64,000 bases of DNA from an uncultured Clostridia bacterium (lineage in GTDB: Bacteria; Bacillota; Clostridia; Oscillospirales; JAAYOS01), in contig CANQDU010000010.1 of the NCBI GenBank assembly GCA_947593925.1, positions 1-64,000 on the forward strand, written 5' to 3'. Made by a program: the position numbers and the translations under genes. Under the pieces are notes generated by a model. It saw nothing but the letters and a program-made list of their open reading frames with translations. It had not been told where the DNA came from and did no database searches. Positions 17,509-26,184 of this stretch are shown in pieces; within the stretch, counting starts at the first letter, position 1, and each line of letters begins with the position of its first letter.

Positions 17509-17817
17509 TTACAAATCGCTGCCGTGATGCTCGTCGTGATGCTCGCCCTCGTGATGATGGCTCTCCTCGGTGCAGTCGAGACCGCAGTGGTGATGATGGC
17601 TGTAATCCTCGCAGTCCTCCGGGCAGTCGTGATGGTGCTCAGGGTCGGTGCAGGTCGGGTCATCGCAGCCCATGCCGCTGACAAACGCCACCGTCGTCAC
17701 GCCCGGAGCGGACGACGCGGGCTGTCCGTCATTTACATCATTGGAGGTGCATCCGACGAGCAGCAGCAGACAGCAGAGGATCGCAACGCTGACGAAACGT
17801 TTTCCGATACTTTTCAT
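17509..17817 (-). CDS. His/Cys/Asp-rich lipoprotein, possible metal binder
   Basis: A 102-aa secreted lipoprotein. A signal peptide with lipobox LLLVGC precedes a short Ser/Asn linker. The C-terminal half is packed with HHH, HHHH and HHEGEHH clusters alternating with Cys-containing DCPEDCED, GLDC and DDPTCTD motifs. This suggests binding of zinc, nickel or another transition metal outside the membrane. The start at 17817 has a GAGGAG site, and a TTGACT-17-TATAAT promoter lies upstream. Its stop abuts repeat copy B, whose first hairpin probably terminates its transcript. No close family is recognised. Confidence 0.85.
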   Translation of the reverse strand: MKSIGKRFVSVAILCCLLLLVGCTSNDVNDGQPASSAPGVTTVAFVSGMGCDDPTCTDPEHHHDCPEDCEDYSHHHHCGLDCTEESHHHEGEHHDEHHGSDL

Positions 17818-17887
17818 AACAGTTTTCTCCTCTCCGAAATGCGTTTTGCGGACGCTTGTGCTTTTATACGCGCCCGTTGTTACGTGT

Positions 17888-17916
17888 ATTATAGTTCCGG
17901 GAGGAGATGAAGTCAA
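17888..17916 (-). promoter_or_regulatory. Sigma-A promoter of the His-rich lipoprotein
   Basis: On the minus strand, TTGACT (17911-17916), 17-nt spacer, TATAAT (17888-17893). Confidence 0.7.
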
Positions 17917-17999
17917 CGGCTCACACTATAAAATTTAAACAAAAACAAACCAAAAAACTCAAAGAAAATTGTGAATAAATAAAACGGACACCCGGAGGG

Positions 18000-19343
18000 T
18001 CAAAGCTTGCGATATATCGTCACCCACATCGTGATAAAGCACGCGAGCCCTCCGATGACGTTCGATATCGGCTCCGCGAGGAACACACCCTCTACGCCGA
18101 AGCCCATGTACGGCAGCGCGAGCGTCAGCGGAACGACTATCATCGCCTTCCGCAGAAGTGAGAAGAACACCGCCTGCTTCGCCTTGCCGAGCGCCTGGAA
18201 GGTCGTCTGTCCGACGAACTGGAACGCCATGAACACGAAGCCGAAGAAGTAGATGTCGAGCATCTCCGCGCCGACGGAGATGGTCTCCGCCTTGTCGGTG
18301 AAGATGCTTATCATCTGCTTCGGCAGGAGCAAGACGACTATCCACGCAAGGCAGGTGTACACCGTGCCGATGAGCGCGGTGAAGCGGATGCCCTCCTTGA
18401 CGCGCTCGTTCTTCCCCGCGCCGTAGTTGAAACCGAGGACGGGCTGCGCGCCGCTGTTTATGCCGGAGATGGGCAGCGACAGTATCTCGCGCACCGAGTT
18501 GAGAACGGTGAGAATGCCGACGTAGAGGTCGCCGCCGAAGGTCTGGAGCTGGTTGTTGCAGACTATTTGCACGAGGCTGTTCGTCCCCTGCATGACAAAG
18601 CCGGGTATGCCGAGCGTGACTATCCTCCGCGTGCGAGCGGCTTCTATGCGGATGCGCTTCCGCTCTATTTTCAGCAGCGCCTTCCTTCCCGTGAGGAAGC
18701 GGAGCACCCACACGGCGGAGACGCCCTGACTTATCACCGTCGCGAGCGCCGCGCCGCGCACGTCCATGTGAAAGACGAAGATGAACAGCGGGTCGAGGAT
18801 TATGTTGAGCGCGGCGCCGATGACCGTCGTGAGCATTCCTATCCTCGGGAAGCCCTGAGCGTTTATGTAGCCGTTGAGCCCGGTCGCGAACATCGAGAAC
18901 GCCGTGCCGAAGACGTAGATGCCGAGGTACTCGTCCGCGTACTTCACCGATAGGTCGCTCGCGCCGAAGAGATAGAGTATCGGTCGCCGCAGGAAGAAGC
19001 AGACGAGGAACAGCACCACCGACGATATGCCGAGCAGCGCCGCGACGTTGCCGAGGATGTTCTTAGCCTCATCCTCGTCGCGCTGACCGCGCGCTATCGA
19101 GAAGAGCGTCACGCCGCCGCTCGCAAAGAGGTTTGTGAACGCCGCGACGAGGACTATCACGGGAAAGGTTATCCCGAGCCCCGTGAGCGCTATGTCGCCT
19201 ATATCCTCGAGGTGGCCTATGTATATCCTGTCGACCACGTTGTAAAGGAGCTGGACTATCTGCGCGACGGTGAGCGGTATCCCCTGCGCGATTATCCGCT
19301 TTTTGACCGAACCCTGTGAAAAATCGTTGCCTGTGCTCTGCAT
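18000..19343 (-). CDS. MATE family multi-antimicrobial/cation extrusion transporter
   Basis: A 447-aa integral membrane protein with about 12 hydrophobic helices in two MatE halves. The family signatures VDRIYIGHL near the start, LNGYINAQGFPRIGMLTTVIGAALNIILDPLFIF in the first half, and SGAQPVLGFNYGAGK in the second are clear. It should export organic cations or drugs using an ion gradient; the substrate is unknown. Only AT-rich sequence without a clear hairpin lies between its stop and the lipoprotein promoter. Confidence 0.93.
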   Translation of the reverse strand: MQSTGNDFSQGSVKKRIIAQGIPLTVAQIVQLLYNVVDRIYIGHLEDIGDIALTGLGITFPVIVLVAAFTNLFASGGVTLFSIARGQRDEDEAKNILGNVAALLGISSVVLFLVCFFLRRPILYLFGASDLSVKYADEYLGIYVFGTAFSMFATGLNGYINAQGFPRIGMLTTVIGAALNIILDPLFIFVFHMDVRGAALATVISQGVSAVWVLRFLTGRKALLKIERKRIRIEAARTRRIVTLGIPGFVMQGTNSLVQIVCNNQLQTFGGDLYVGILTVLNSVREILSLPISGINSGAQPVLGFNYGAGKNERVKEGIRFTALIGTVYTCLAWIVVLLLPKQMISIFTDKAETISVGAEMLDIYFFGFVFMAFQFVGQTTFQALGKAKQAVFFSLLRKAMIVVPLTLALPYMGFGVEGVFLAEPISNVIGGLACFITMWVTIYRKL

Positions 19344-19457
19344 GAAGTCCTCCGGGTATATCCCGCCGTGAAGCGGAGCCTCACGGCGAAAAGCTCGCGT
19401 CCGACGTGCCGAAGCAAAGCCCGCGCGGCCTCGGACGCGTTTCTGTCAATATAATTA

Positions 19458-19485
19458 TTATAGCAAAGCGCGGGAAAATTGCAAC
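19458..19485 (-). promoter_or_regulatory. Predicted sigma-A promoter of the MATE gene
   Basis: On the minus strand, TTGCAA (19480-19485), 16-nt spacer, TATAAT (19458-19463), about 115 nt upstream of the start. Confidence 0.6.
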
Positions 19486-19522
19486 ACCGCCGCGGGGCAC
19501 AATCCAAAGAATATGAAACCGC

Positions 19523-19560
19523 TTGCAAATGCCGCGGCATGAGGTTATAATTATTTGCAA
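19523..19560 (+). promoter_or_regulatory. Sigma-A promoter with inverted repeats upstream of the sugar ABC operon
   Basis: TTGCAA (19523-19528), 17-nt spacer, TATAAT (19546-19551). The spacer contains the perfect 12-nt palindrome ATGCCGCGGCAT (19529-19540). TTGCAAAT at 19523-19530 is repeated inverted as ATTTGCAA at 19553-19560, flanking the -10 box. This looks like an operator for a repressor, but no regulator gene is adjacent. Confidence 0.65.
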
Positions 19561-19610
19561 AGAGCGCATCGCCCGCGCGGACTTCCCGCGCGGGACGCAG
19601 GAGGAATTAT

Positions 19611-20720
19611 ATGAAGGTTTCCGTCAGGGACTTGACAAAGATCTTTCCCGCGAGGGGCAGGAAGAAGGGCGAGGACGTCGTCGCGGCGGGGCATGTGAGC
19701 TTCGAGATTGACGACGGCGAGCTTATCGGCCTGCTCGGCCCCTCCGGCTGCGGCAAGAGCACGATACTAAACCTGCTCTGCGGACTGCTTGAGCCCACGG
19801 AGGGAAGGATATTCTTCGGCGAGGAGGACGTTACCGACCTCCCGGCGGAGCAGCGCGGCGTGGGGATGGTTTTCCAGAACTACGCGCTCTACCCGCACCT
19901 CACGGTCATGCAGAACATCATGTTCCCGCTCCAGAACTTCAAGGGGGACAAGAAGCTCAGCCGCGAGGAGATAAAGCGCCGCACCGACGAGGCCGCGCGC
20001 CTCGTGCAGATAGACGGCCTCATGGACCGCAAGCCGGCGGAGCTGTCCGGCGGTCAGCAGCAGCGCGTCGCGATAGCGCGCGCGCTCGTGAAGATGCCGC
20101 GCATACTTCTCATGGACGAGCCGCTGTCAAACCTCGACGCGCGGCTGCGTCTCCAGACCCGCGAGGAGATACGCCGCATCCAGCGCGAGACCGGCATAAC
20201 GACGGTGTTCGTCACCCACGACCAGGAGGAGGCGATGAGCATCTCCGACAGGATAATCGTCATGCAGAGCGGCGTCGTCCACCAGATAGGAAAGCCGCAG
20301 GAGGTCTACGACTCTCCCGCAAACCTCTTCGTCGCGAAGTTCCTCGGCAATCCGCAGATAAACACCTTCCGGGGCGCGGTGCGCGGCGGGAAGGTGTACG
20401 TCGGCGGGGACTGCGTCCTCCCGGCGGACGGCATACCGGACGGGGACGTGACGGTAGGCGTCCGACCGGAGGGGCTCATTCCCGCGCCGGACGGCGCGCT
20501 CGGCTGCCGGCTGAGAGGCGTGGAGGTCATGGGGCGCGACATAAGCGTCCTCGCGGAGAACGACGCGTCCGAGGCGGCGACGGTGCGCTCGATAGTGAGC
20601 GCGGAGAATATCGCGATGCTCGGCGGCGGGACCGTCCGCTTTGACATAAAGCCCGGAAAGACGTTCGTATTTGCGGCGGACACCGGGCTGCGGCTTGACG
20701 GGAGGCGCGCGGATGGGTAA
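19611..20720 (+). CDS. Sugar ABC transporter ATP-binding protein (MalK/MsmK/UgpC type)
   Basis: A 369-aa ATPase subunit energising import of a carbohydrate. It shows Walker A GPSGCGKS (about residues 43-50), the Q loop VFQNYALYPHLTV, signature LSGGQQQR, Walker B LLMDEPLSNLDARLR and the H-loop VTHDQEEAM. A C-terminal regulatory OB domain (about 240-369) with VGVRPEGL places it in the carbohydrate CUT1 class. It is the first gene of a four-gene importer operon; the next start overlaps its end by 8 nt. Confidence 0.95.
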   Translation: MKVSVRDLTKIFPARGRKKGEDVVAAGHVSFEIDDGELIGLLGPSGCGKSTILNLLCGLLEPTEGRIFFGEEDVTDLPAEQRGVGMVFQNYALYPHLTVMQNIMFPLQNFKGDKKLSREEIKRRTDEAARLVQIDGLMDRKPAELSGGQQQRVAIARALVKMPRILLMDEPLSNLDARLRLQTREEIRRIQRETGITTVFVTHDQEEAMSISDRIIVMQSGVVHQIGKPQEVYDSPANLFVAKFLGNPQINTFRGAVRGGKVYVGGDCVLPADGIPDGDVTVGVRPEGLIPAPDGALGCRLRGVEVMGRDISVLAENDASEAATVRSIVSAENIAMLGGGTVRFDIKPGKTFVFAADTGLRLDGRRADG

Positions 20721-21609
20721 AAGAAGCGCAAAGGGCTGGCTCTACCTCCTGCCCGCGATACTCTTTCTCGGATTTTTCCTCGTCTACCCGCTCGTGGACG
20801 TGTTCGTCTACTCCTTTGAGGAGAGCTACAACTTCGCCTCGCAGACCTACGCGGGCGTCGGGACCTTCAACTACTCCTACATCCTGCGCGACCCGTACTT
20901 CCTTCAGGCGATAAAGAACACCTTCATCCTCGTCATTATCACCGTGCCGGTATCGACCGGGCTCGCGCTCGTCATCTCGCTTGCGCTGAACTCGATAGAG
21001 CGCCTGCGCCGGCTCTTTCAGACGGTGTACTTCCTGCCGTATGTGACGAACACCCTCGCCGTCGGCCTCGTCTTTATGATACTCTTTCAGAGGACGCCGT
21101 ACACCGACGGCTTTGTGAACCTGATGCTCAGCTGGTTCGGCGCGGGGCCGGTGGACTTCATCGACGGCCCTTACGCGGCAAAGATGTTCGTGCTCTGCCT
21201 CTACACTGTCTGGATAGTCCTGCCGTTCAAGATACTGATACTCACGAGCGCGCTCGCCTCGGTGAGCGAGGACTACTACAACGCCGCGCGTATCGACAAC
21301 ACGCCGCCCTTCCGGGTCTTCCGCAAGATAACGCTGCCGATGATCTCTCCGTCGATAGTCTACCTCGTCATCACCGGCTTCATCGGCGCGTTCAAGGCTT
21401 ACAGCGACGCGGTGGCGCTCTTCGGAACGAACCTCAACGCGGCGGGGATGAATACCATCGTGGGTTACGTCTACGACATGCTGTACGGCTCGAGCGGCGG
21501 CTATCCGTCCTACGCCTCGGCGGCGGCGATAGTGCTGTTTGTGATAGTCCTCACTATAACCGTCATGAACCTGCTCGTCTCGCGGAAGCACGTCCACTAC
21601 AACTCGTGA
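20713..21609 (+). CDS. Sugar ABC transporter permease (UgpA/MalF-like)
   Basis: A 298-aa membrane protein with about six transmembrane helices. It has the CUT1 permease opening GWLYLLPAILFLGFFLVYPLVD and the EAA-like loop YYNAARIDNTPPFRVFRKITLPMISPS, which docks on the ATPase. The start at 20713 overlaps the ATPase gene by 8 nt, so the genes are coupled; an upstream in-frame start at 20671 would lie inside the ATPase gene and has no support. Confidence 0.94.
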   Translation: MGKRSAKGWLYLLPAILFLGFFLVYPLVDVFVYSFEESYNFASQTYAGVGTFNYSYILRDPYFLQAIKNTFILVIITVPVSTGLALVISLALNSIERLRRLFQTVYFLPYVTNTLAVGLVFMILFQRTPYTDGFVNLMLSWFGAGPVDFIDGPYAAKMFVLCLYTVWIVLPFKILILTSALASVSEDYYNAARIDNTPPFRVFRKITLPMISPSIVYLVITGFIGAFKAYSDAVALFGTNLNAAGMNTIVGYVYDMLYGSSGGYPSYASAAAIVLFVIVLTITVMNLLVSRKHVHYNS

Positions 21610-21635
21610 CGCGGCGAAAAAGGAGAGTCTGAAAC

Positions 21636-22505
21636 GTGGATAAAAACTTTACCGGCGCGGGAAAGGCCGCGCGGATACGGAAGAAGATATTCCGGGCGCT
21701 CATATACCTGTTTCTGGTGTTCTGGGGGCTCGTCGTGCTCTTTCCGTTCTACTGGATGGTGCTCACCTCGATAAAGGGCTACGGCGCTTACAACTCGGAG
21801 TACATCCCGCAGCTCTATACGGCGAACCCGACCCTCGAAAATTACGTCGAGGCTTTCACGTCGGTGCCGCTCGGGAGGTACTTCCTCAACACGATAGTCT
21901 TCACCGTGGGAACGACGGCGATAATGCTTGTCGTGACGGTGCTTGCCGCCTACGCCTTCGCGCGGCTCGAGTTCCGGGGCAAGAACCTTGTGTTCCTGCT
22001 CTTCCTGTCGCTAATGATGATACCGAGCGAGCTCGTCGTCATAACGAACTTTGTCACGATAACGAACCTCGATTTGCGGAACACCTTCACCGGACTTATA
22101 CTGCCGTCGGTGACGTCGGTGTTCTATATCTACCTGCTGAAGGAGAACTTCGAACAGGTTCCGGATCAGCTCTACTACGCGGCCAAGGTGGACGGCACGT
22201 CCGACCTCAAGTACATGTTCAAGGTGATGATACCGATATGCCGCCCCACCATCGTCACGATAACGATACTCAAGGTGATAGAGTGCTGGAACAGCTACGT
22301 CTGGCCGAGGCTCATCACCGACGACGCGGACTACTACCTCGTCAGTAACGGCATACAGGCGATACGCGAGAGCGGCTTCGGCCGCGAGAACATCCCCGCC
22401 ATGATGGCGGCGGTGGTGGCGATATCCGTCCCGCTCATCGTGCTCTTCGTGATTTTCCGCAAGATGATAATGGAGGGCGTCTCGAGAGGGGGCACGAAGG
22501 GATGA
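21636..22505 (+). CDS. Sugar ABC transporter permease (UgpE/MalG-like)
   Basis: The second permease of the importer, 289 aa and about six helices. It has VLFPFYWMVLTSIK near the N-terminus and the EAA loop LYYAAKVDGTSDLKYMFKVMIPICRPT. The start is GTG at 21636 with an AAGGAGAG site about 9 nt upstream. It overlaps the next gene by 4 nt (ATGA). Confidence 0.94.
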   Translation: MDKNFTGAGKAARIRKKIFRALIYLFLVFWGLVVLFPFYWMVLTSIKGYGAYNSEYIPQLYTANPTLENYVEAFTSVPLGRYFLNTIVFTVGTTAIMLVVTVLAAYAFARLEFRGKNLVFLLFLSLMMIPSELVVITNFVTITNLDLRNTFTGLILPSVTSVFYIYLLKENFEQVPDQLYYAAKVDGTSDLKYMFKVMIPICRPTIVTITILKVIECWNSYVWPRLITDDADYYLVSNGIQAIRESGFGRENIPAMMAAVVAISVPLIVLFVIFRKMIMEGVSRGGTKG

Positions 22506-24115
22506 ACGCGGCTTTGAAAAGAGCGGCGGCGCTGGCGCTTGCTGCCGTCATGTTCATTCTTCCGCTCGGAGGGTGTCACGGCTCGCGCGGACGCGATCAG
22601 TTCGTCATGCCGGAGGAGTTCGACGCCTCGAGAAATTACGAGATAACCTTCTGGGCAAAGAACGACACGAACGTCACGCAGGTGAACATCTACAACAAGG
22701 CGATATCAGACTTTGAGGCGCTCTACCCGAATATAAAGGTCAACATGCGCCTCTACACCGACTACGGCCGGATATACAACGACGTTATAACGAATATCGC
22801 GACCGACACGACGCCGAACGTCTGCATCACTTACCCCGACCACATCGCGACCTACATGACGGGCCGGAACAGCGTCGTCATGCTCGACGAGCTGTTCCGC
22901 GACGCGCGCTACGGCCTCGGCGGGAGCGAGCTCCGCTTCGACGGACCTGCTGAGAGCGAGATAGTCCCGAAGTTCCTAGACGAGTGCGCGATAGACGGTC
23001 ACTACTACGCCCTGCCGTACATGCGCTCGACCGAGGCGTGCTATATCAACAAGACCTATGTCGAAGCGCTCGGATACACCATCCCGGAGACGCTGACGTG
23101 GGACTTCGTGTGGGAGGTCTCCGAGGCGGCGACGGCGAAAAATCCGGACGGGACATTCGTCCTCAACGGCGGCAACGTCATGATACCGTTCATCTACAAG
23201 TCCACAGACAACATGATGATACAGATGCTCCGTCAGCACGGCGCGGGCTACTCGGACGCGGAGGGGAACATCGGCATCTTCAACGACGTCACCGACGAGT
23301 TCCTTCGCGGCATAGCCGCACACACCGGGAGCGGAGCCTTCTCCACCTTCAAGATCTCCGGCTACCCCGCAAACTTCCTCAACGCGGGACAGTGCGTGTT
23401 TGCCGTGGACTCCACCGCCGGTGCGACGTGGATGGGCGCGGACGCGCCGCTCATTGACATCAGCGAGGACAAGCTCATCGACTTCGAGACGGTCGTAAAG
23501 CCGATACCGCAGTACGACCCGGAAAATCCTTGCATGATCTCTCAGGGGCCCTCGGTGTGCGTCTTCAACAAGAGCGACCCGCAGGAGGTGCTCGCGAGCT
23601 GGCTCTTCGCGCAGTACCTCCTCACAAACGACGTGCAGATAGCCTACTCCGAGACCGAGGGCTACGTCCCGGTGACGACGAAGGCGCAGAGCGACCCGGA
23701 CTATCGGGCGTACCTCACGGCGGCGGGGGAGGACAACGACCTTCACTATCCGATAAAGATACAGGCGGCGGAGCTGCTCATCGACAATATGGATAACACC
23801 TTCGTCACGCCGGTGTTCAACGGCTCCGCGTCGCTCCGGGACGCGGCGGGCTCGCTTATCGAGGAGGTGACGAAGTCGGTGCGGCGCAAGCAGACCGTTG
23901 ACGACGAATACCTCGAAAAGCTGTACGGCGACACGACCACGCTCTACCATCTCGACGAGGCGGGGCGCGCCGGCGGCGTCGCGCCGGGGGAGGATATGGG
24001 GCCGCTGCCGGCGGCATCGACGGCGCTGATAGTTTCGATAGCGGCGGTGTGGCTCGGCATTTTGTTGTATTTGGCGTTTAGTACGCTGTCAAAAAAGAGG
24101 CAATATCACCGTTGA
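22502..24115 (+). CDS. Extracellular solute-binding lipoprotein of the sugar ABC transporter, with C-terminal membrane segment
   Basis: A 537-aa binding protein for the importer. The signal peptide ends in lipobox LPLGGC (Cys25). The mature part matches family 1 sugar-binding proteins (EITFWAKNDTN opening, LDELFRDARYG, SQGPSVCVFNKSD). Unusually, a second hydrophobic segment (about residues 503-528, ALIVSIAAVWLGILLYLAF) followed by a basic tail (KKRQYHR) lies at the C-terminus, so the protein may be anchored at both ends. It is the last gene of the importer operon and overlaps the permease by 4 nt. Confidence 0.92.
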   Translation: MNAALKRAAALALAAVMFILPLGGCHGSRGRDQFVMPEEFDASRNYEITFWAKNDTNVTQVNIYNKAISDFEALYPNIKVNMRLYTDYGRIYNDVITNIATDTTPNVCITYPDHIATYMTGRNSVVMLDELFRDARYGLGGSELRFDGPAESEIVPKFLDECAIDGHYYALPYMRSTEACYINKTYVEALGYTIPETLTWDFVWEVSEAATAKNPDGTFVLNGGNVMIPFIYKSTDNMMIQMLRQHGAGYSDAEGNIGIFNDVTDEFLRGIAAHTGSGAFSTFKISGYPANFLNAGQCVFAVDSTAGATWMGADAPLIDISEDKLIDFETVVKPIPQYDPENPCMISQGPSVCVFNKSDPQEVLASWLFAQYLLTNDVQIAYSETEGYVPVTTKAQSDPDYRAYLTAAGEDNDLHYPIKIQAAELLIDNMDNTFVTPVFNGSASLRDAAGSLIEEVTKSVRRKQTVDDEYLEKLYGDTTTLYHLDEAGRAGGVAPGEDMGPLPAASTALIVSIAAVWLGILLYLAFSTLSKKRQYHR

Positions 24116-24140
24116 TTTCTATAGGAGCATGGTATATAAT
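24112..24140 (+). promoter_or_regulatory. Sigma-A promoter of the 244-aa lipoprotein gene
   Basis: TTGATT (24112-24117), 17-nt spacer, TATAAT (24135-24140). The -35 box overlaps the stop codon of the binding-protein gene. Confidence 0.65.
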
Positions 24141-24180
24141 AGCGTTGTCCAAATTTGGAAAACGATTTAGGAGGATAAAT

Positions 24181-24915
24181 ATGAAGAAAGTATCCACATT
24201 TACTTCTCTTCTGCTCGTTGCCGTTATGGTGTTTGCAATGATGGCGTTTGCCGGCTGCGACAGCGGAGAGGGCGGCACGAGCCCCGAGGCGTTTGCCCCT
24301 GCCGAGGGTTACATGACCCACGCCGAGTATGAGGCCGCCGCCGTTGACAGCGAGGTCAAGCTCGACACCTACGTTCAGGCCACCCAGTCCTGGTGGGACG
24401 GCAAGATCACCGTCTACGCCCAGAGCCCGGACGGCGCGTACTTCATCTACAACATGACCTGCTCCGAGGAGGACGCCGCGAAGCTCACTCCCGGCACCCG
24501 CATCCTTGTCACCGGTTACAAGACCGAGTGGTCGGGCGAGGTCGAGGTCGCCGAGGGCGCCACCTTCGAGATAGTCTCCGGCGACACCTGGACCGCCACG
24601 CCCACCGACGTGACGAGCCTGCTCGGCACCGACGACCTCATCAAGCACCAGAACGAGAAGGTCGCGTTCAAGGGCCTCACCATCGAGGACATCTCCTACA
24701 AGAACGACGAGCCGGGCGACGACATCTATGTCACCGTCGGCTACAACGGCGCTAGCTACGAGTTCTGCGTCGAGGTTTACCTCACCGGCACCGACAGCGA
24801 CGTCTACACCACCGTCGGCACCCTGAACGTCGGCGACACCGTCGATATCGAGGGCTTCCTCTATTGGTATGAGGGCGTCAACACCCACATCACCTCCATC
24901 AAGACCGTCGGCTGA
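24181..24915 (+). CDS. Lipoprotein of unknown function, OB-fold-like
   Basis: A 244-aa secreted lipoprotein: signal peptide with lipobox AFAGC (Cys at about 25), then an acidic Gly/Thr-rich mature part. Two similar beta-rich stretches (VKLDTYVQATQSWW...TPGTRILVTGYK and EKVAFKGLTIEDISY...NVGDTVDIEGFL) resemble OB-fold modules of bacterial surface lipoproteins. The start at 24181 has a perfect AGGAGG site. It has its own promoter and terminator. Ligand and partner are unknown. Confidence 0.8.
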   Translation: MKKVSTFTSLLLVAVMVFAMMAFAGCDSGEGGTSPEAFAPAEGYMTHAEYEAAAVDSEVKLDTYVQATQSWWDGKITVYAQSPDGAYFIYNMTCSEEDAAKLTPGTRILVTGYKTEWSGEVEVAEGATFEIVSGDTWTATPTDVTSLLGTDDLIKHQNEKVAFKGLTIEDISYKNDEPGDDIYVTVGYNGASYEFCVEVYLTGTDSDVYTTVGTLNVGDTVDIEGFLYWYEGVNTHITSIKTVG

Positions 24916-24946
24916 GCGGGAAACGTACAATTTGGCATCGAATGAA

Positions 24947-24982
24947 AATCGGGAGCGGAATATCCGCTCCCGATTTTTTGCC
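24947..24982 (+). terminator. Terminator of the 244-aa lipoprotein gene
   Basis: AATCGGGAGCGGA pairs with TCCGCTCCCGATT and is followed by a T-run. Confidence 0.9.
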
Positions 24983-25001
24983 TCGTTTATTATCGCGACG
25001 C

Positions 25002-25030
25002 TTGTTGTTTCGTTCTGAGTATAGTATAAT
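25002..25030 (+). promoter_or_regulatory. Predicted sigma-A promoter for tetR-HD-GH5
   Basis: TTGTTG (25002-25007), 17-nt spacer, TATAAT (25025-25030), 63 nt before the TetR-type start. Confidence 0.6.
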
Positions 25031-25093
25031 TGAGTCGGGAGAAAAGCGCCACGACAAAAAATCGGATATGTGTCGGCTTAATGGAGGTGAGGT

Positions 25094-25663
25094 ATGAACA
25101 CGAAGAACAACCGCCGCGCTCGGGAGACGCGCGAGCGCCTGAAGCTGGCGCTGCTGGAAATGCTCGCGCGGGACGACATACTGGACGTCACCGTGAGCGC
25201 CCTCTGCGACGAGGCCGAGGTCAACCGCTCCACCTTTTACAGCCACTACGACAGCGTCGCGGAGCTGATGGACGAGATAGAGCAGGAGATAGGCAAGGAC
25301 ATCTTCGAGAAGGTCGCGGAGGTGTATGACGACGACAAGTCCATGTTTTCCGCCGAGTACCTCCTCGCCATACTCGGCCACCTGAAGGAGCACCGAAGCT
25401 TCTACCGCGCGTACCTGCGTCAGAGCGTAGGGCGGCGGAACATCGACTGGGGCTTCGGGCAGCTCCTCGAGCAGTTCGTAAAGCCGATGATGAAGCGGAT
25501 GGGCGTGTCCGACATCGAGACCGCCTACTACTTCGAGTTTTTCAAGGAGGGGTTCATCGCGGTGATCTCGCTGTGGCTCGACGGCGGGTGCCGCGAGGAG
25601 CCGGAGACGATAGCGCACTGCATAACGAGTATGCTCAACCACCCGGAATTTGAAATAGAGTAA
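25094..25663 (+). CDS. TetR/AcrR family transcriptional regulator
   Basis: A 189-aa regulator. The N-terminal helix-turn-helix is LDVTVSALCDEAEVNRSTFYSHYDSV (about residues 34-59). The C-terminal part (EHRSFYRAYLRQ, YYFEFFKEGFIAVISLWLDGGCREEPE) resembles the TetR_C type found in DhaS-like clostridial regulators. Its ligand is unknown. It is preceded by a GGAGGTGAGGT site and followed at 13 nt by the HD gene, so it may control the HD and GH5 genes. Confidence 0.9.
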   Translation: MNTKNNRRARETRERLKLALLEMLARDDILDVTVSALCDEAEVNRSTFYSHYDSVAELMDEIEQEIGKDIFEKVAEVYDDDKSMFSAEYLLAILGHLKEHRSFYRAYLRQSVGRRNIDWGFGQLLEQFVKPMMKRMGVSDIETAYYFEFFKEGFIAVISLWLDGGCREEPETIAHCITSMLNHPEFEIE

Positions 25664-25676
25664 AGGAGGGGTCGAT

Positions 25677-26168
25677 ATGACAGGACTTGACAAACTCTGC
25701 CTCGCCATGACCGAGTACGAGGCGGGGTGCCCGCAAAGGATACAGCACTTTTTGAAGGTACACGCCTTCGCCGCGCTCATCGGGCGGGGCGAGGGGCTTT
25801 CCCCGGAGGAGCAGAATACGCTCGAGGCGGCGGCCTACGTCCACGACATTGGCATAAAGCCCGCGCTTGAGAAGTACGGCAGCGCCGCGGGAAAGTATCA
25901 GGAGGAGCTCGGCGCGGAGCCGGCAAGGACGATGCTCCTTGACTGCGGATTTTCGCCCGAGGCGGCGGAGCGCGCGGCGTGGCTCGTCGCGCACCACCAC
26001 ACCTACGACAACATCGACGCCGCGGACTACCGCATCCTCGTCGAGGCGGACTTCCTTGTTAACCTCTTTGAGGACTCGTCACCGCGCGAGGCGGTGGAGT
26101 CCGTGTACGAGAAGATATTCCGCACCGAGACCGGCCGGCGCCTCTGCCGGACGATGTTCGGACTTTGA
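25677..26168 (+). CDS. HD-domain phosphohydrolase
   Basis: A 163-aa cytoplasmic HD protein. The metal ligands are visible: His in IQHFLKVHAFA, the HD pair in AAYVHDIGI, HHH in LVAHHHTYDN and a distal Asp in LVEADFLVN. Relatives hydrolyse phosphate from nucleotides or small molecules; the substrate cannot be named. It lies between the TetR gene (13 nt) and the GH5 gene (16 nt), all three probably in one operon. Confidence 0.87.
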   Translation: MTGLDKLCLAMTEYEAGCPQRIQHFLKVHAFAALIGRGEGLSPEEQNTLEAAAYVHDIGIKPALEKYGSAAGKYQEELGAEPARTMLLDCGFSPEAAERAAWLVAHHHTYDNIDAADYRILVEADFLVNLFEDSSPREAVESVYEKIFRTETGRRLCRTMFGL

Positions 26169-26184
26169 GAGGGAGTGACGTAAG

